Shown here one piece after another: positions 7,706 to 15,866 of a stretch of DNA of 26,095 nucleotides. This DNA comes from a virus. The stretch covers positions 1 through 26,095 of the IMG/VR virus record IMGVR_UViG_3300009441_000036. The stretch is one strand, 5' to 3'. The notes beneath the pieces were generated by a model that saw only the letters and a list, made by a program, of their open reading frames with translations, searched no databases and was not told the origin of the DNA. Within the stretch, counting starts at the first letter, position 1; each line of letters opens with the position of its first letter. Made by a program: the position numbers and the translations under genes.

Positions 7706-8881
7706 ATGGATAGATTTTTGAATTACCTCGCGGTAATTACGTCCCTAGGTATTGCAGCTATCGCTGCATACTTCTCAGTGTTAGGACTTGCAACTATATT
7801 TGCTGGTGCTTTCATGGGGATTGTAATCATGGCAGGTGCTTTAGAATTCGGTAAGGTTGTTACTGCAGCCTATCTACACCTTGCATGGGACAAGTTAAAT
7901 TACATGAAGTACTACCTAGTATTTTCAGTGTTTGTCCTTATGTTAATCACATCATTGGGTATATTCGGTTACCTATCTAAAGCTCATTCAGAACAAACAG
8001 GGGATACTGCACAAGCACAATCTTTCGTCGATAGAATCGAGAGTCAGATTGCTAGGGAAGAGAACAAGATAACAACGTATCAAGAAAGGATACAGAGTCT
8101 TGGGGGTGCAAAGATAGATGTATCTACATCTATAGAACAACAGGAAACTATCAGAGATGGTGCATGGGATAGAGTTCAAGGTGATATTGACTATGCAAAG
8201 GGTCAAATTACCTCATTAAGAGGTCAATTAACGGCCTTAGACACCGCTGTGAACACTTTAAGAGATAAAGGGGTTCAGACTATTACTACCGATGATGGTG
8301 GGCTGTTTAGAGAGGCGGATGTAGAGAAGATTGACTATGTTGCACAAGCAAACACCTTATTTGACCAACAGAAGGGTCAGAGACTAGGAGTTAGTGAAGA
8401 CATTGCAGAACAACAGAGTAACATAGACAACTACAGGTCACAAGCACAGGAGACTATTAACGCTGCTAACGTAGAGATTAAGAGACTACAACAGTCCTCT
8501 ACTGGTGATGCAGATGTTATTGTTACTAAAACTGAAGAATTCAACTTGTTGATAGACGCATCTTATGATATAATAGATGAGTATAAAGACGAGATGTTCG
8601 AGAGTAAACAGATAATACTAACTCTTGAACGTGAAGTAGGGCCTATAAAGTATATTGCAGAGGTAATATACGGCCAAGAAGATTCTGTCAAGTACCTTGA
8701 CAATGCCGTAAGGTGGGTGATTTACATGTTAATATTTGTATTCGACCCGCTGGCAATTCTACTACTAGTGACATCACTAGGGTTGATACAAGGTAAAGGT
8801 AAGACAAAAAAGTTGCGTGAAACCCAAAGAATTGTGTTACAGGTACCAAAAAAGAAGATGCAGAACCTTCAAAAAAACTAA
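7706..8881 (+). CDS. Membrane protein with long coiled coil between transmembrane segments
   Basis: The 391-aa protein has three hydrophobic segments near residues 8-28, 30-48 and 68-90, then about 220 residues of Gln/Glu/Lys/Asp-rich coiled coil, then a fourth hydrophobic segment near 336-360 and a short basic tail. The conserved-looking parts are IMAGALEFGKVVTAAYL, LMLITSLGIFGYLSKAHSEQ, EVGPIKYIAEVIYG and the IFVFDPLAILLLVTSLGL region. I recall similar proteins in marine phages, always without a function. With an even number of membrane passes both ends would be cytoplasmic and the coil would be on one side of the inner membrane. Its stop lies in a late-type box. It could act on the host envelope or in superinfection control; this is inference. 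Confidence 0.75.
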   Translation: MDRFLNYLAVITSLGIAAIAAYFSVLGLATIFAGAFMGIVIMAGALEFGKVVTAAYLHLAWDKLNYMKYYLVFSVFVLMLITSLGIFGYLSKAHSEQTGDTAQAQSFVDRIESQIAREENKITTYQERIQSLGGAKIDVSTSIEQQETIRDGAWDRVQGDIDYAKGQITSLRGQLTALDTAVNTLRDKGVQTITTDDGGLFREADVEKIDYVAQANTLFDQQKGQRLGVSEDIAEQQSNIDNYRSQAQETINAANVEIKRLQQSSTGDADVIVTKTEEFNLLIDASYDIIDEYKDEMFESKQIILTLEREVGPIKYIAEVIYGQEDSVKYLDNAVRWVIYMLIFVFDPLAILLLVTSLGLIQGKGKTKKLRETQRIVLQVPKKKMQNLQKN

Positions 8882-8902
8882 ATAAAGATATAAATTTATA
8901 AT
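8878..8902 (+). promoter_or_regulatory. Late box (CTAAATA) next to a 12-bp AT palindrome
   Basis: CTAAATA at 8878-8884 overlaps the stop of the membrane protein gene. It is followed by the perfect palindrome TATAAATTTATA at 8889-8900, itself overlapping TATAAT at 8897-8902. The next gene starts at 8922 with a strong TTAGGAG ribosome site. The region is therefore a candidate late promoter cluster. Confidence 0.45.
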
Positions 8903-8921
8903 ATATTTCTTAGGAGAAATC

Positions 8922-9413
8922 ATGGCGGTAAACGACAAATATTTAGACCCACGTCTAAAGATAGAACAAATGATATATGACATTCGCGGAATGTTATTAG
9001 ATATCGAACATACACTTGGTAACATACCACACGAAGCAGAAGCTCTTGAAGACTACAGTGTAGTATTCACAGAATCAACTGAAGGTGATTACATCCATCC
9101 CGAAACACCAACTCATCCATGCCCAGAAGGGTTCGGAGAAGATGCGTATTGGGATTGTATCTATCAGTGTTGGATGATGCCTAACGACATCGAAGAAGAT
9201 GAGTATAACCTATCAACTAACATTGATACAGATGCTTGTTACGATGCAGTGGCAAACGAGTGGATGAGATGTGAAGAAGATGACTGGTCTAACGACTGGA
9301 CAGCTTACATGGCACCTATCCATGAAATGGAAGAAGAAATGCAACATTCTTCTGAACCTATGACAACAGCCAGTGCAGAAGCACTTGGTTCAACAACTGG
9401 AGAACAACAATAA
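8922..9413 (+). CDS. Hypothetical acidic, Cys- and Trp-containing protein (163 aa)
   Basis: A strong ribosome site (TAGGAG, six bases upstream) and a plausible late promoter precede this 163-aa protein. It is very acidic. A helical N-terminus (PRLKIEQMIYDIRGMLLDIE) is followed by a cysteine-rich middle with C in THPCPEG, YWDCIYQCWMM, DACYDAV and MRCEED. The spaced cysteines and Trp/Tyr residues suggest a small disulfide- or metal-stabilised fold, but the pattern matches no zinc finger I know. The TAATG overlap with the next gene suggests coupling. Function unknown. Confidence 0.65.
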   Translation: MAVNDKYLDPRLKIEQMIYDIRGMLLDIEHTLGNIPHEAEALEDYSVVFTESTEGDYIHPETPTHPCPEGFGEDAYWDCIYQCWMMPNDIEEDEYNLSTNIDTDACYDAVANEWMRCEEDDWSNDWTAYMAPIHEMEEEMQHSSEPMTTASAEALGSTTGEQQ

Positions 9414-9601
9414 TGGCAATCACAGCAGATATGACATTGGTCGAATTTAAGGCACATCTAGTGGCTGAAGCACCTTCAATGGGTGACACACCACCAGCAG
9501 ATGGAACAGATGGTTACACAGAAGCAGTGGCTTCTTTTGATGCATCTACAGTCCTTCATACCGCAGAACTTGCAAGAGTTCAAGCGTTAATCGACGCTTA
9601 A
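9413..9601 (+). CDS. Small hypothetical protein (62 aa)
   Basis: A 62-aa frame starts at a TAATG overlap with the upstream stop and has a weak TGGAG ribosome site. It is Ala/Thr/Asp-rich, with a helix near each end (LVEFKAHLVAE and AELARVQALID) and a Pro/Gly-rich centre. It is the last gene before the early-type promoter of the replication operon. No function can be assigned. Confidence 0.55.
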   Translation: MAITADMTLVEFKAHLVAEAPSMGDTPPADGTDGYTEAVASFDASTVLHTAELARVQALIDA

Positions 9602-9618
9602 ATAGTCTAAAAACTACC

Positions 9619-9647
9619 TTGTAAAATAGCATACATTCATGTATAAT
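9619..9647 (+). promoter_or_regulatory. Sigma70-type promoter before the primase gene
   Basis: TTGTAA (9619-9624) and a perfect TATAAT (9642-9647) are 17 bases apart. The expected transcription start is about 9654, the proposed primase start codon, so the mRNA would be leaderless. This is the only good promoter seen ahead of the primase-nrd operon. Confidence 0.65.
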
Positions 9648-9660
9648 GGATGTATGCTAT
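9626..9660 (+). promoter_or_regulatory. Inverted repeat enclosing the -10 box and the primase start codon
   Basis: The arms 9626-9638 and 9648-9660 form 13 pairs with one G-T wobble around a nine-base loop that contains TATAAT. The ATG at 9654 is inside the right arm. A read-through RNA would bury the start codon in the stem, while RNA initiated at the promoter would lack the left arm. This resembles the logic of T4 gene e, where early RNA folds over the ribosome site and later RNA starts inside the hairpin. Confidence 0.65.
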
Positions 9661-10691
9661 GGTTAGAAAGAAAATATCTTTCGATGACTGTGGGTTCGTT
9701 AGAACTTGCAAAATGGAAGGGTGACACTACGTTGAATCACAGGTGCTTATACTGTGGTGATTCGCAGAAGAACAAACATAAAGCTCGTGGGTATCACTTT
9801 GTCATCGAACAAAGTTTTATATTTAAGTGTCACAACTGTGGTAAATCTACCTCAAGTGTGAACTTTATCAAAGACCATTTCCCAACCCTACATAAAGAGT
9901 ACATTAAGGAATGGTTACAAGAGAGTGGCAAGAAACCAAAGAAGCACGCATCTAATCATAAGATGCCCAGTGCAAATGTTTTCAAGTTTACTCCAAATCA
10001 AGAATTACTAAATATGAAGAAAGTCGATTTGTCTGCAATTATGTTTCCCGCTAAGGAGAAACAAGTTGCACGTGAATACTTACAAGCACGTAAGGTTCCC
10101 GAAGATAAGATTGACCAATTATGGTTCGTAGAGTCAGCCCAAACACTTGCACTCCTAGACGTTAAGTATAGGGATAGAGTTCTTGGGAATGACCCACGAA
10201 TCGTTATACCATTCTTTAGAGAGGATGGGGAACTGGTAGGAGTAAGTGGCAGAGCAATCAACAACTCACCACTAAGATACTTGACCATGAGGTTCCTAGA
10301 TGATGTTCCACTCATCTATAACATACAAAATGTGGACAAAACAAAAACTATCTATGTCACCGAAGGCCCTATAGATAGTTTATTCCTACCCAATAGTGTT
10401 GCAGTCGGGGGTAGTGACTTTAAGAAAATAGACGATGGTATGAAGGAGAACGCAGTTATCATTTATGATAACGAACCACGTAATGGAGAAATACTCAAGA
10501 AACTAGAAGAGGTTATTGAGTTGGGATATCACGTTTGCATATGGGATGATAAACGCATTGCAGACTGTAAGGATATAAACGATATGATTATGAAAGGATT
10601 GACCCAAAGTGAAATAGTAGATATCATTGATACTTGTACATTTGAAGGACTTTCGGCAAAAATAAAATTAATGGAGTACAAGAAAATATGA
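9654..10691 (+). CDS. DNA primase (T4 gp61-like)
   Basis: This 345-aa protein carries an N-terminal zinc-binding module with CLYCGDSQ (Cys31, Cys34) and KCHNCGKS (Cys59, Cys62). A Toprim catalytic core follows, with YVTEGPIDS (Glu237), VIIYDNEP (Asp272) and a CKDINDMI motif near 305-312. This is the architecture of phage replicative primases that make RNA primers with a hexameric helicase at the fork. An upstream ATG at 9639 lies in the hairpin loop and would add only five residues; I prefer 9654 because the homologous region begins at WLERKYL and the promoter predicts transcription from there. It is coupled to nrdA by ATGA. Confidence 0.88.
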   Translation: MLWLERKYLSMTVGSLELAKWKGDTTLNHRCLYCGDSQKNKHKARGYHFVIEQSFIFKCHNCGKSTSSVNFIKDHFPTLHKEYIKEWLQESGKKPKKHASNHKMPSANVFKFTPNQELLNMKKVDLSAIMFPAKEKQVAREYLQARKVPEDKIDQLWFVESAQTLALLDVKYRDRVLGNDPRIVIPFFREDGELVGVSGRAINNSPLRYLTMRFLDDVPLIYNIQNVDKTKTIYVTEGPIDSLFLPNSVAVGGSDFKKIDDGMKENAVIIYDNEPRNGEILKKLEEVIELGYHVCIWDDKRIADCKDINDMIMKGLTQSEIVDIIDTCTFEGLSAKIKLMEYKKI

Positions 10692-12982
10692 ATGCAGAGT
10701 TCAAAGTAGTTAAGTCTGATGGCACGAAATCAATAATAGACTTAGACAAGATTCATAGAATGGTAGAGAAAGCCTGTAAAGGAATCACAGGAGTAAGTGA
10801 GTCATCCGTAGAGATGAATAGTGGATTACAATTCTATGATGGAATTACCACAAAAGATATACAACAGATTTTAGTAAAAAGTGCAAGTGATTTGATATCA
10901 CTAGAACATCCTAATTATCAATTCGTTGCAGCGAGATTACTATTGTTTGGTGTTCAGAAACAAGTGTTTAACACCAAATGGAAAGACTCAACAATCTATC
11001 CACCACTAGGTGACATCGTTCGAAGAAACATAGACCACGGTGTGTATGATAGCGACATCATTAATCATTACCACAAGGAAGAGATAGACCAGTGTAACAG
11101 GTTTATAAGACACCACAGAGATTTAGAATTTACTTATGCTGGTCTGCAACAGATAGTAGACAAGTATCTAGTACAAGACAGGTCATCCAACACATTATAT
11201 GAGACACCACAGTTCATGTACATGTTGATTGCAATGACATTATTTAAAGAATACGGAGAGAATAGGTTAGACTATGTCAAAAGATATTACGATGCAGTAT
11301 CCACATTCAAAATTAACATACCCACCCCAATTATGGCAGGGGTCAGAACACCACTTCGACAATTTGCAAGTTGTGTTCTCGTCGACAGTGATGACACCCT
11401 CGACTCAATCTTCTCCAGTGACATGGCAATCGGTAAGTACGTTGCTCAGAGAGCTGGAATTGGTATCAACGCTGGAAGAATTAGGGCAATTGGTAGTAAA
11501 ATTAGAGGCGGTGAAGTCCAACATACTGGAGTCATACCATTTCTTAAAAAGTTTGAAGCAACCGTCCGAAGTTGTACCCAAAACGGAGTACGGGGCGGAA
11601 GTGCCACGGTACACTTTCCAATCTGGCATGCAGAAATCGAAGACATCTTGGTACTTAAAAACAATAAAGGGACAGAAGATAACAGAGTCCGAAAACTAGA
11701 TTACAGTATTCAGTTATCAGAGTTGTTCTATAAGAGGTTCTTAAAGAACGAAGAGATTACACTATTCTCACCACATGATGTTAAGGGACTGTACGAAGCA
11801 TTTGGTACACCCGAGTTTGATGCATTATATGAGAAGTATGAACGTGCAACCAGTATTCCTAAACAGAAGATTGGTGCAAGACAATTATTTACAAGTTTAT
11901 TAAAAGAAAGAGCAGAGACTGGCCGTATTTACATTATGAATATAGACCATTGCAATTCGCATAGTAGTTTTATCGACAAGATTAACATGAGTAATCTATG
12001 CCAAGAGATAACATTACCCACCGACCCTATCAGTCATATCGATGGGGAAGGTGAGATTGCGTTATGCATTCTTTCTGCAATTAACGTAGGTACTATCAAG
12101 GACTTAGATGAACTTAGTAACCTATGTGACCTTGCAGTTAGAGGTTTAGAAGAACTAATAGACTATCAGAAGTATCCAGTGGTTGCAGCTGAGAGGTCAA
12201 CCCTTGCAAGACGTTCACTAGGAATAGGATACATAGGACTTGCACATTTCCTTGCAAAGAATAAGGTTAAATACGATGACCCCGAAGCACATAGACTCGT
12301 CCATCAACTATCAGAAAGATTCCAGTACGAATTACTTAAAGCATCTAATCAGATTGCATCCGAGAAAGGTGCATGTGAATACTTCGACAAAACTAAGTAT
12401 TCATTGGGTCTGTTACCTATCGACCACTACAAAAAAGAGGTTGACACGATAACCCCACACGTGTTACAATGTGATTGGGAAAAATTAAGAACATGCATTA
12501 AGGTACATGGACTAAGACACTCCACATTGACTGCACAGATGCCTTCAGAGTCCTCTAGCGTGGTCTCTAATGCAACGAATGGAGTTGAACCCCCAAGAGA
12601 TTACCTTAGTGTCAAGAAAAGTAAAAAAGGAACCCTAAAACAGGTAGTTCCACAATATAGTATACTAAAGAATAGTTATACATTACTATGGGACATGCCG
12701 AGTAACGAAGGATATATCAAAGTACTTGCAGTGATGCAGAAGTTCTTTGACCAAGCGATTAGTGGTAACTGGTCATACAACCCCGAGAATTACGACAAGG
12801 GTGAAGTACCAATATCAGTAATGGCCCAAGACATGTTAAACACATATAAATATGGATGGAAAACATCTTACTACCAAAACACAATGGATGGAAAGGTAGA
12901 AGATGTAGTAGAAGATACACCACTCGCACAGAGTGACCCTTTTACAGAAAGTGAGGAAGACTGCGATGCCTGTGCCATTTGA
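10688..12982 (+). CDS. nrdA: Ribonucleoside-diphosphate reductase alpha subunit, class Ia
   Basis: The 764-aa large subunit reduces ribonucleoside diphosphates to deoxy forms, feeding phage DNA synthesis together with NrdB. Residues 1-95 look like an ATP-cone regulatory domain. The key residues appear to be present: Cys229 (FASCVLVDSDDT), the Asn436/Cys438/Glu440 active site in MSNLCQEITLP, Cys460 (EIALCILSAINVG), the radical-transfer Tyr pair in SYYQNT, and a C-terminal CDAC pair (759/762) that passes electrons from glutaredoxin or thioredoxin. The length matches E. coli NrdA. It overlaps the primase by four bases and the next gene by 17. Confidence 0.96.
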   Translation: MNAEFKVVKSDGTKSIIDLDKIHRMVEKACKGITGVSESSVEMNSGLQFYDGITTKDIQQILVKSASDLISLEHPNYQFVAARLLLFGVQKQVFNTKWKDSTIYPPLGDIVRRNIDHGVYDSDIINHYHKEEIDQCNRFIRHHRDLEFTYAGLQQIVDKYLVQDRSSNTLYETPQFMYMLIAMTLFKEYGENRLDYVKRYYDAVSTFKINIPTPIMAGVRTPLRQFASCVLVDSDDTLDSIFSSDMAIGKYVAQRAGIGINAGRIRAIGSKIRGGEVQHTGVIPFLKKFEATVRSCTQNGVRGGSATVHFPIWHAEIEDILVLKNNKGTEDNRVRKLDYSIQLSELFYKRFLKNEEITLFSPHDVKGLYEAFGTPEFDALYEKYERATSIPKQKIGARQLFTSLLKERAETGRIYIMNIDHCNSHSSFIDKINMSNLCQEITLPTDPISHIDGEGEIALCILSAINVGTIKDLDELSNLCDLAVRGLEELIDYQKYPVVAAERSTLARRSLGIGYIGLAHFLAKNKVKYDDPEAHRLVHQLSERFQYELLKASNQIASEKGACEYFDKTKYSLGLLPIDHYKKEVDTITPHVLQCDWEKLRTCIKVHGLRHSTLTAQMPSESSSVVSNATNGVEPPRDYLSVKKSKKGTLKQVVPQYSILKNSYTLLWDMPSNEGYIKVLAVMQKFFDQAISGNWSYNPENYDKGEVPISVMAQDMLNTYKYGWKTSYYQNTMDGKVEDVVEDTPLAQSDPFTESEEDCDACAI

Positions 12983-13907
12983 AGAAAAGACTGTAGTATA
13001 CACATGCCCCGATGATGAACAAAATGACAAACTTCTAACTGGAAGAACTAATCCCGAGACATGGGCCTTGATGAAAGATAGGTTCGTAGTTCTAAGAGAT
13101 TTCATTCCCAAAGATGTCATTAACTTATCACTGGATTCATGGAAGACCATTGAACATAATGATGCATGGAACGAGGCAATATTTAAACGTGAAGTTGACA
13201 TTACTCAGAATTCACCTAAAGATTCATTAAACAAATCTCAAGCAAACTACTGTACTCCAATGGCTGTTTCCCTACATAGATGGCTAAAGAATAAATTAGA
13301 CAACGTGATTGATATGGGACTCAGAGAGACCTATTCATACACTAGGAAGTATGAGAGAGGTGCATACCTCAGAGCTCATACTGATAGACCATCTTGTGAG
13401 ATATCTGTAACTATATGTTTAGATTATCAAACAGATGACAATGCACCATGGAAAATATGGGTACAAAATGATGGTAACTATGTTGATATGCGAGATATGG
13501 ACGAGGTGTTCGAGATATCTCAAGGACTACCACACAGACAAAGACGAGGAATCCCGATAACACTAGAGCCGGGCGATGTATTATTATATCAAGGGCCAAA
13601 TGTTATTCACTGGAGAGACTATCTAGTAGGTGAGTATTCGTATCATATGTTCATGCATTTCTTCAGTGAAGATAGTAAGTTACTAGATATAAATGAGATG
13701 CATACAGACATAGATAACCACTATGCCCTATCATGGGATGGCAGACCCCACAGATATGCCGATGAAAATGATGATGAGGTGGTAGGTAAAACCAAAGACT
13801 TGTTTAAAAAGTTTGGTGATGTCTATCATAATAAGATATCTGATAAAGCTCGTTTTGCAAATAACTATGACCAGTTTGAATTAGAGAAACCGCGGAAGAA
13901 AAGATGA
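12966..13907 (+). CDS. 2OG-Fe(II) oxygenase-like protein between nrdA and nrdB
   Basis: I chose the ATG at 12966 (ribosome site AGGAAG six bases upstream), which overlaps nrdA by 17 bases; an ATG at 12933 would add 11 residues. The 313-aa protein has an oxygenase-like core: AYLRAHTDRPSCEISVTI with His138 and Asp140, then EPGDVLLYQGPNVIHWRD with distal His215. These fit the HxD...H iron triad of Fe(II)/2-oxoglutarate enzymes. The usual Arg that holds 2-oxoglutarate is not obvious in the final strand (YSYHMFMHF), so cofactor use is uncertain. It overlaps nrdB by ATGA and must be made with the reductase. Substrate unknown. Confidence 0.8.
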   Translation: MPVPFEEKTVVYTCPDDEQNDKLLTGRTNPETWALMKDRFVVLRDFIPKDVINLSLDSWKTIEHNDAWNEAIFKREVDITQNSPKDSLNKSQANYCTPMAVSLHRWLKNKLDNVIDMGLRETYSYTRKYERGAYLRAHTDRPSCEISVTICLDYQTDDNAPWKIWVQNDGNYVDMRDMDEVFEISQGLPHRQRRGIPITLEPGDVLLYQGPNVIHWRDYLVGEYSYHMFMHFFSEDSKLLDINEMHTDIDNHYALSWDGRPHRYADENDDEVVGKTKDLFKKFGDVYHNKISDKARFANNYDQFELEKPRKKR

Positions 13908-15001
13908 CAGTATTTAATAAAAAGAACGTAGACTTCACCAAGGAAGCAATGTTTTTCGGTGAGGAGTTGAACACCCAAAGATTCGACGTATTCAAGTATC
14001 CTATATTTGACAAACTAACACAAACCCAGTTAAGTTTCTTTTGGAGACCCGAAGAGATATCCTTGCAGAAAGATAGAGGTGATTACCAAAATCTATCCGA
14101 TGCACAGAAACACATATTTACCTCTAACTTGAGGTATCAAACTTTACTCGACTCAGTTCAAGGTAGAGCTCCATCCATAGCATTTTTACCGTTTGTGAGC
14201 ATACCCGAACTTGAGTCTTGTATTATTACATGGGACTTCATGGAGACTATTCATAGTCGTTCATACACCCATATCATCAAGAACATTTACCCTAACCCAA
14301 ATGAGATATTTGACACCATCCTAGATGAACCAGCAATCGTTGCTCGTGCAGAACAGGTAACAGACAAGTACGATAAGTTCATTACACTAGGAAGACGTAG
14401 ATTATTGGGTCTTAAAGTAGATGATTACGAGCTTAAGAAGGCATTGTACCTTGCACTGGTATCAGTTAACATCTTAGAAGGAGTACGATTCTTCGTATCC
14501 TTTGCATGTTCATTTGCATTCGGTGAGTTAAAACAGATGGAAGGGAGTGCAAAAATCATATCTCTTATTGCAAGAGATGAAGCACAACATCTTGCAATCA
14601 CTCAACACATCATCAAGGCATATCAGAAACAAGAAGGTGATGAGATGATGACTAAAATTATGGCTGAGTGTGAAGACGAAGTGTATGAGATGTACAAAGA
14701 TGCAGTCATACAAGAGAAGGAATGGGCAGAGTTCCTATTCAAAGATGGTTCAATGATTGGACTATCAACACAACTACTAGGAAACTATGTAGAGTACACA
14801 GCAAACAAGAGATTACGTGCCTTAGGACTACAACCACTGTACGATATCTCATCAACCAACAACCCATTACCGTGGACTAAACATTGGTTCAACAGTAGAG
14901 GATTGCAGAATGCTCCACAAGAGACAGAGATAGAGTCATACTTGATTGGTGGTATTAAACAAGACGTAGACGACAACACATTTGAAGGATTTGAACTATA
15001 A
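13904..15001 (+). CDS. nrdB: Ribonucleoside-diphosphate reductase beta subunit, class Ia
   Basis: The 365-aa small subunit houses the diiron-tyrosyl radical cofactor. The expected ligands and radical are all visible: Asp83 (QTLLDSVQGR), Glu114 and His117 with Tyr121 (METIHSRSYTHI), Glu192 (NILEGVRFF), and Glu226 with His229 (ARDEAQHL). Their positions are within a residue or so of E. coli NrdB (D84, E115, H118, Y122) near the N-terminus. It starts in an ATGA overlap with the oxygenase-like gene and ends in a TAATG overlap with the MazG-like gene. Confidence 0.96.
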   Translation: MTVFNKKNVDFTKEAMFFGEELNTQRFDVFKYPIFDKLTQTQLSFFWRPEEISLQKDRGDYQNLSDAQKHIFTSNLRYQTLLDSVQGRAPSIAFLPFVSIPELESCIITWDFMETIHSRSYTHIIKNIYPNPNEIFDTILDEPAIVARAEQVTDKYDKFITLGRRRLLGLKVDDYELKKALYLALVSVNILEGVRFFVSFACSFAFGELKQMEGSAKIISLIARDEAQHLAITQHIIKAYQKQEGDEMMTKIMAECEDEVYEMYKDAVIQEKEWAEFLFKDGSMIGLSTQLLGNYVEYTANKRLRALGLQPLYDISSTNNPLPWTKHWFNSRGLQNAPQETEIESYLIGGIKQDVDDNTFEGFEL

Positions 15002-15381
15002 TGGTAATGGAAGTAATGACAGCAACTAAAAAAGCATTGTTGGACAGGAGTGCAAAGCAATTTGGATGCACTGTTCATGAATATAATACTGTACCTCAAT
15101 TGATACAGAAGATTGCATTGTGGCACCAAGATAGAAACCTCATTGAGGGTTCAACAGACAAAGACCAGTACATGAAACTCATACAGGAATGTGGTGAGTT
15201 ATCCGATAACATCTGTAAGAACAAAGACATTGCAGACGACATTGGTGACATCATGGTAGTGTTAATTAACATTGCAGTTCGTAATGGTCTAAGTATAGAA
15301 CATTGTCTAGAAGTAGCGTACCACGACATCAAAGACCGAAAAGGTAAGATGGTAGACGGTGTATTTATTAAGGAACTTTAA
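15001..15381 (+). CDS. MazG-like nucleotide pyrophosphohydrolase
   Basis: This 126-aa protein carries the all-alpha NTP pyrophosphatase signature: QECGELSDNI (Glu63, Glu66) followed by IADDIGDIMVVLINIA (Asp80, Asp83) and a C-terminal VAYHDIKDRKGKM helix. MazG-type enzymes hydrolyse (d)NTPs, or in some cases alarmones, to monophosphates; phage versions often sit with nucleotide metabolism genes, as here. The start may be 15001 (TAATG overlap with nrdB), 15007 or 15016; the last has TGGAAG just before it. Confidence 0.85.
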   Translation: MVMEVMTATKKALLDRSAKQFGCTVHEYNTVPQLIQKIALWHQDRNLIEGSTDKDQYMKLIQECGELSDNICKNKDIADDIGDIMVVLINIAVRNGLSIEHCLEVAYHDIKDRKGKMVDGVFIKEL

Positions 15382-15382
15382 A

Positions 15383-15625
15383 ATGATAGAGATATACGGA
15401 AAAACCAATTGTCCATTTTGTGACAAAGCAAAAGCATTATGTGTGAGAGAAGGATACACATATATGTACCACCAGTTAGATACTGATTTCACAAGAGAAC
15501 AACTCTTCGAACAGTTTCCTACTGCGAGGACATTTCCTCAAATTAAAATTGACGGCGAGGCAATCGGTGGTTACACTGAACTAAACGCATGGCATAATGA
15601 TGGTCTTGAGGCATATGGAGAATAA
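15383..15625 (+). CDS. Glutaredoxin
   Basis: The 80-aa protein has the thioredoxin-fold active site NCPFC (Cys10, Cys13), the cis-proline segment RTFPQIKIDG (Pro52) and the IGGYTEL glutathione-site motif. It is a typical single-domain glutaredoxin and the likely electron donor to the NrdA/NrdB pair encoded just upstream, analogous to T4 nrdC. The ATG at 15383 starts directly on MIEIYGKTNC with AAGGAAC as ribosome site. Confidence 0.93.
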   Translation: MIEIYGKTNCPFCDKAKALCVREGYTYMYHQLDTDFTREQLFEQFPTARTFPQIKIDGEAIGGYTELNAWHNDGLEAYGE

Positions 15626-15866
15626 ACAAGTACATGTATTTCTTAACATGCCACATAGTCAAACTGCTATGGACATGAGAATGGAACACATTGCCAGAAC
15701 ACTAAACAAAGACTTAAATGATATTAGAATTTACACGTGTGGTTCTGATTTCTTTAAGAAAGACATACCCGAAGGTAGAAGCCTTCCTTATGGGAGTATC
15801 GATGGTAAAATCAAATCCGACGATAACTTCTTTAAAGAGATAGTAGGAGAAAAACTTGAAGATTAG
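15615..15866 (+). CDS. Hypothetical protein (83 aa)
   Basis: I chose the ATG at 15615 (MENKQVHVFLNM) because TTGAGG lies just upstream; an earlier ATG at 15597 would overlap glutaredoxin further. The 83-aa protein is alpha/beta: an initial strand VHVFLNMP, a helix MRMEHIARTLNK, another strand DIRIYTCG and a charged tail. It overlaps glutaredoxin by 11 bases and the next small gene also by 11. No known motif; it likely belongs to the nucleotide operon. Confidence 0.65.
   Translation: MENKQVHVFLNMPHSQTAMDMRMEHIARTLNKDLNDIRIYTCGSDFFKKDIPEGRSLPYGSIDGKIKSDDNFFKEIVGEKLED

Noticed and set aside
9639-9653. Primase start at the ATG in the hairpin loop
   Set aside because: It adds only five residues not expected from the family N-terminus and lies upstream of the predicted transcription start.
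11274-11699. Second + strand 141-aa frame inside nrdA
   Set aside because: nrdA is unambiguous in the other frame with all catalytic residues; this frame is only an out-of-frame shadow.
12846-12853. TATAAATA inside nrdA
   Set aside because: It matches the late box but lies within coding sequence (Tyr-Lys-Tyr codons) in the middle of an early-type operon, and the next gene is coupled to nrdA.
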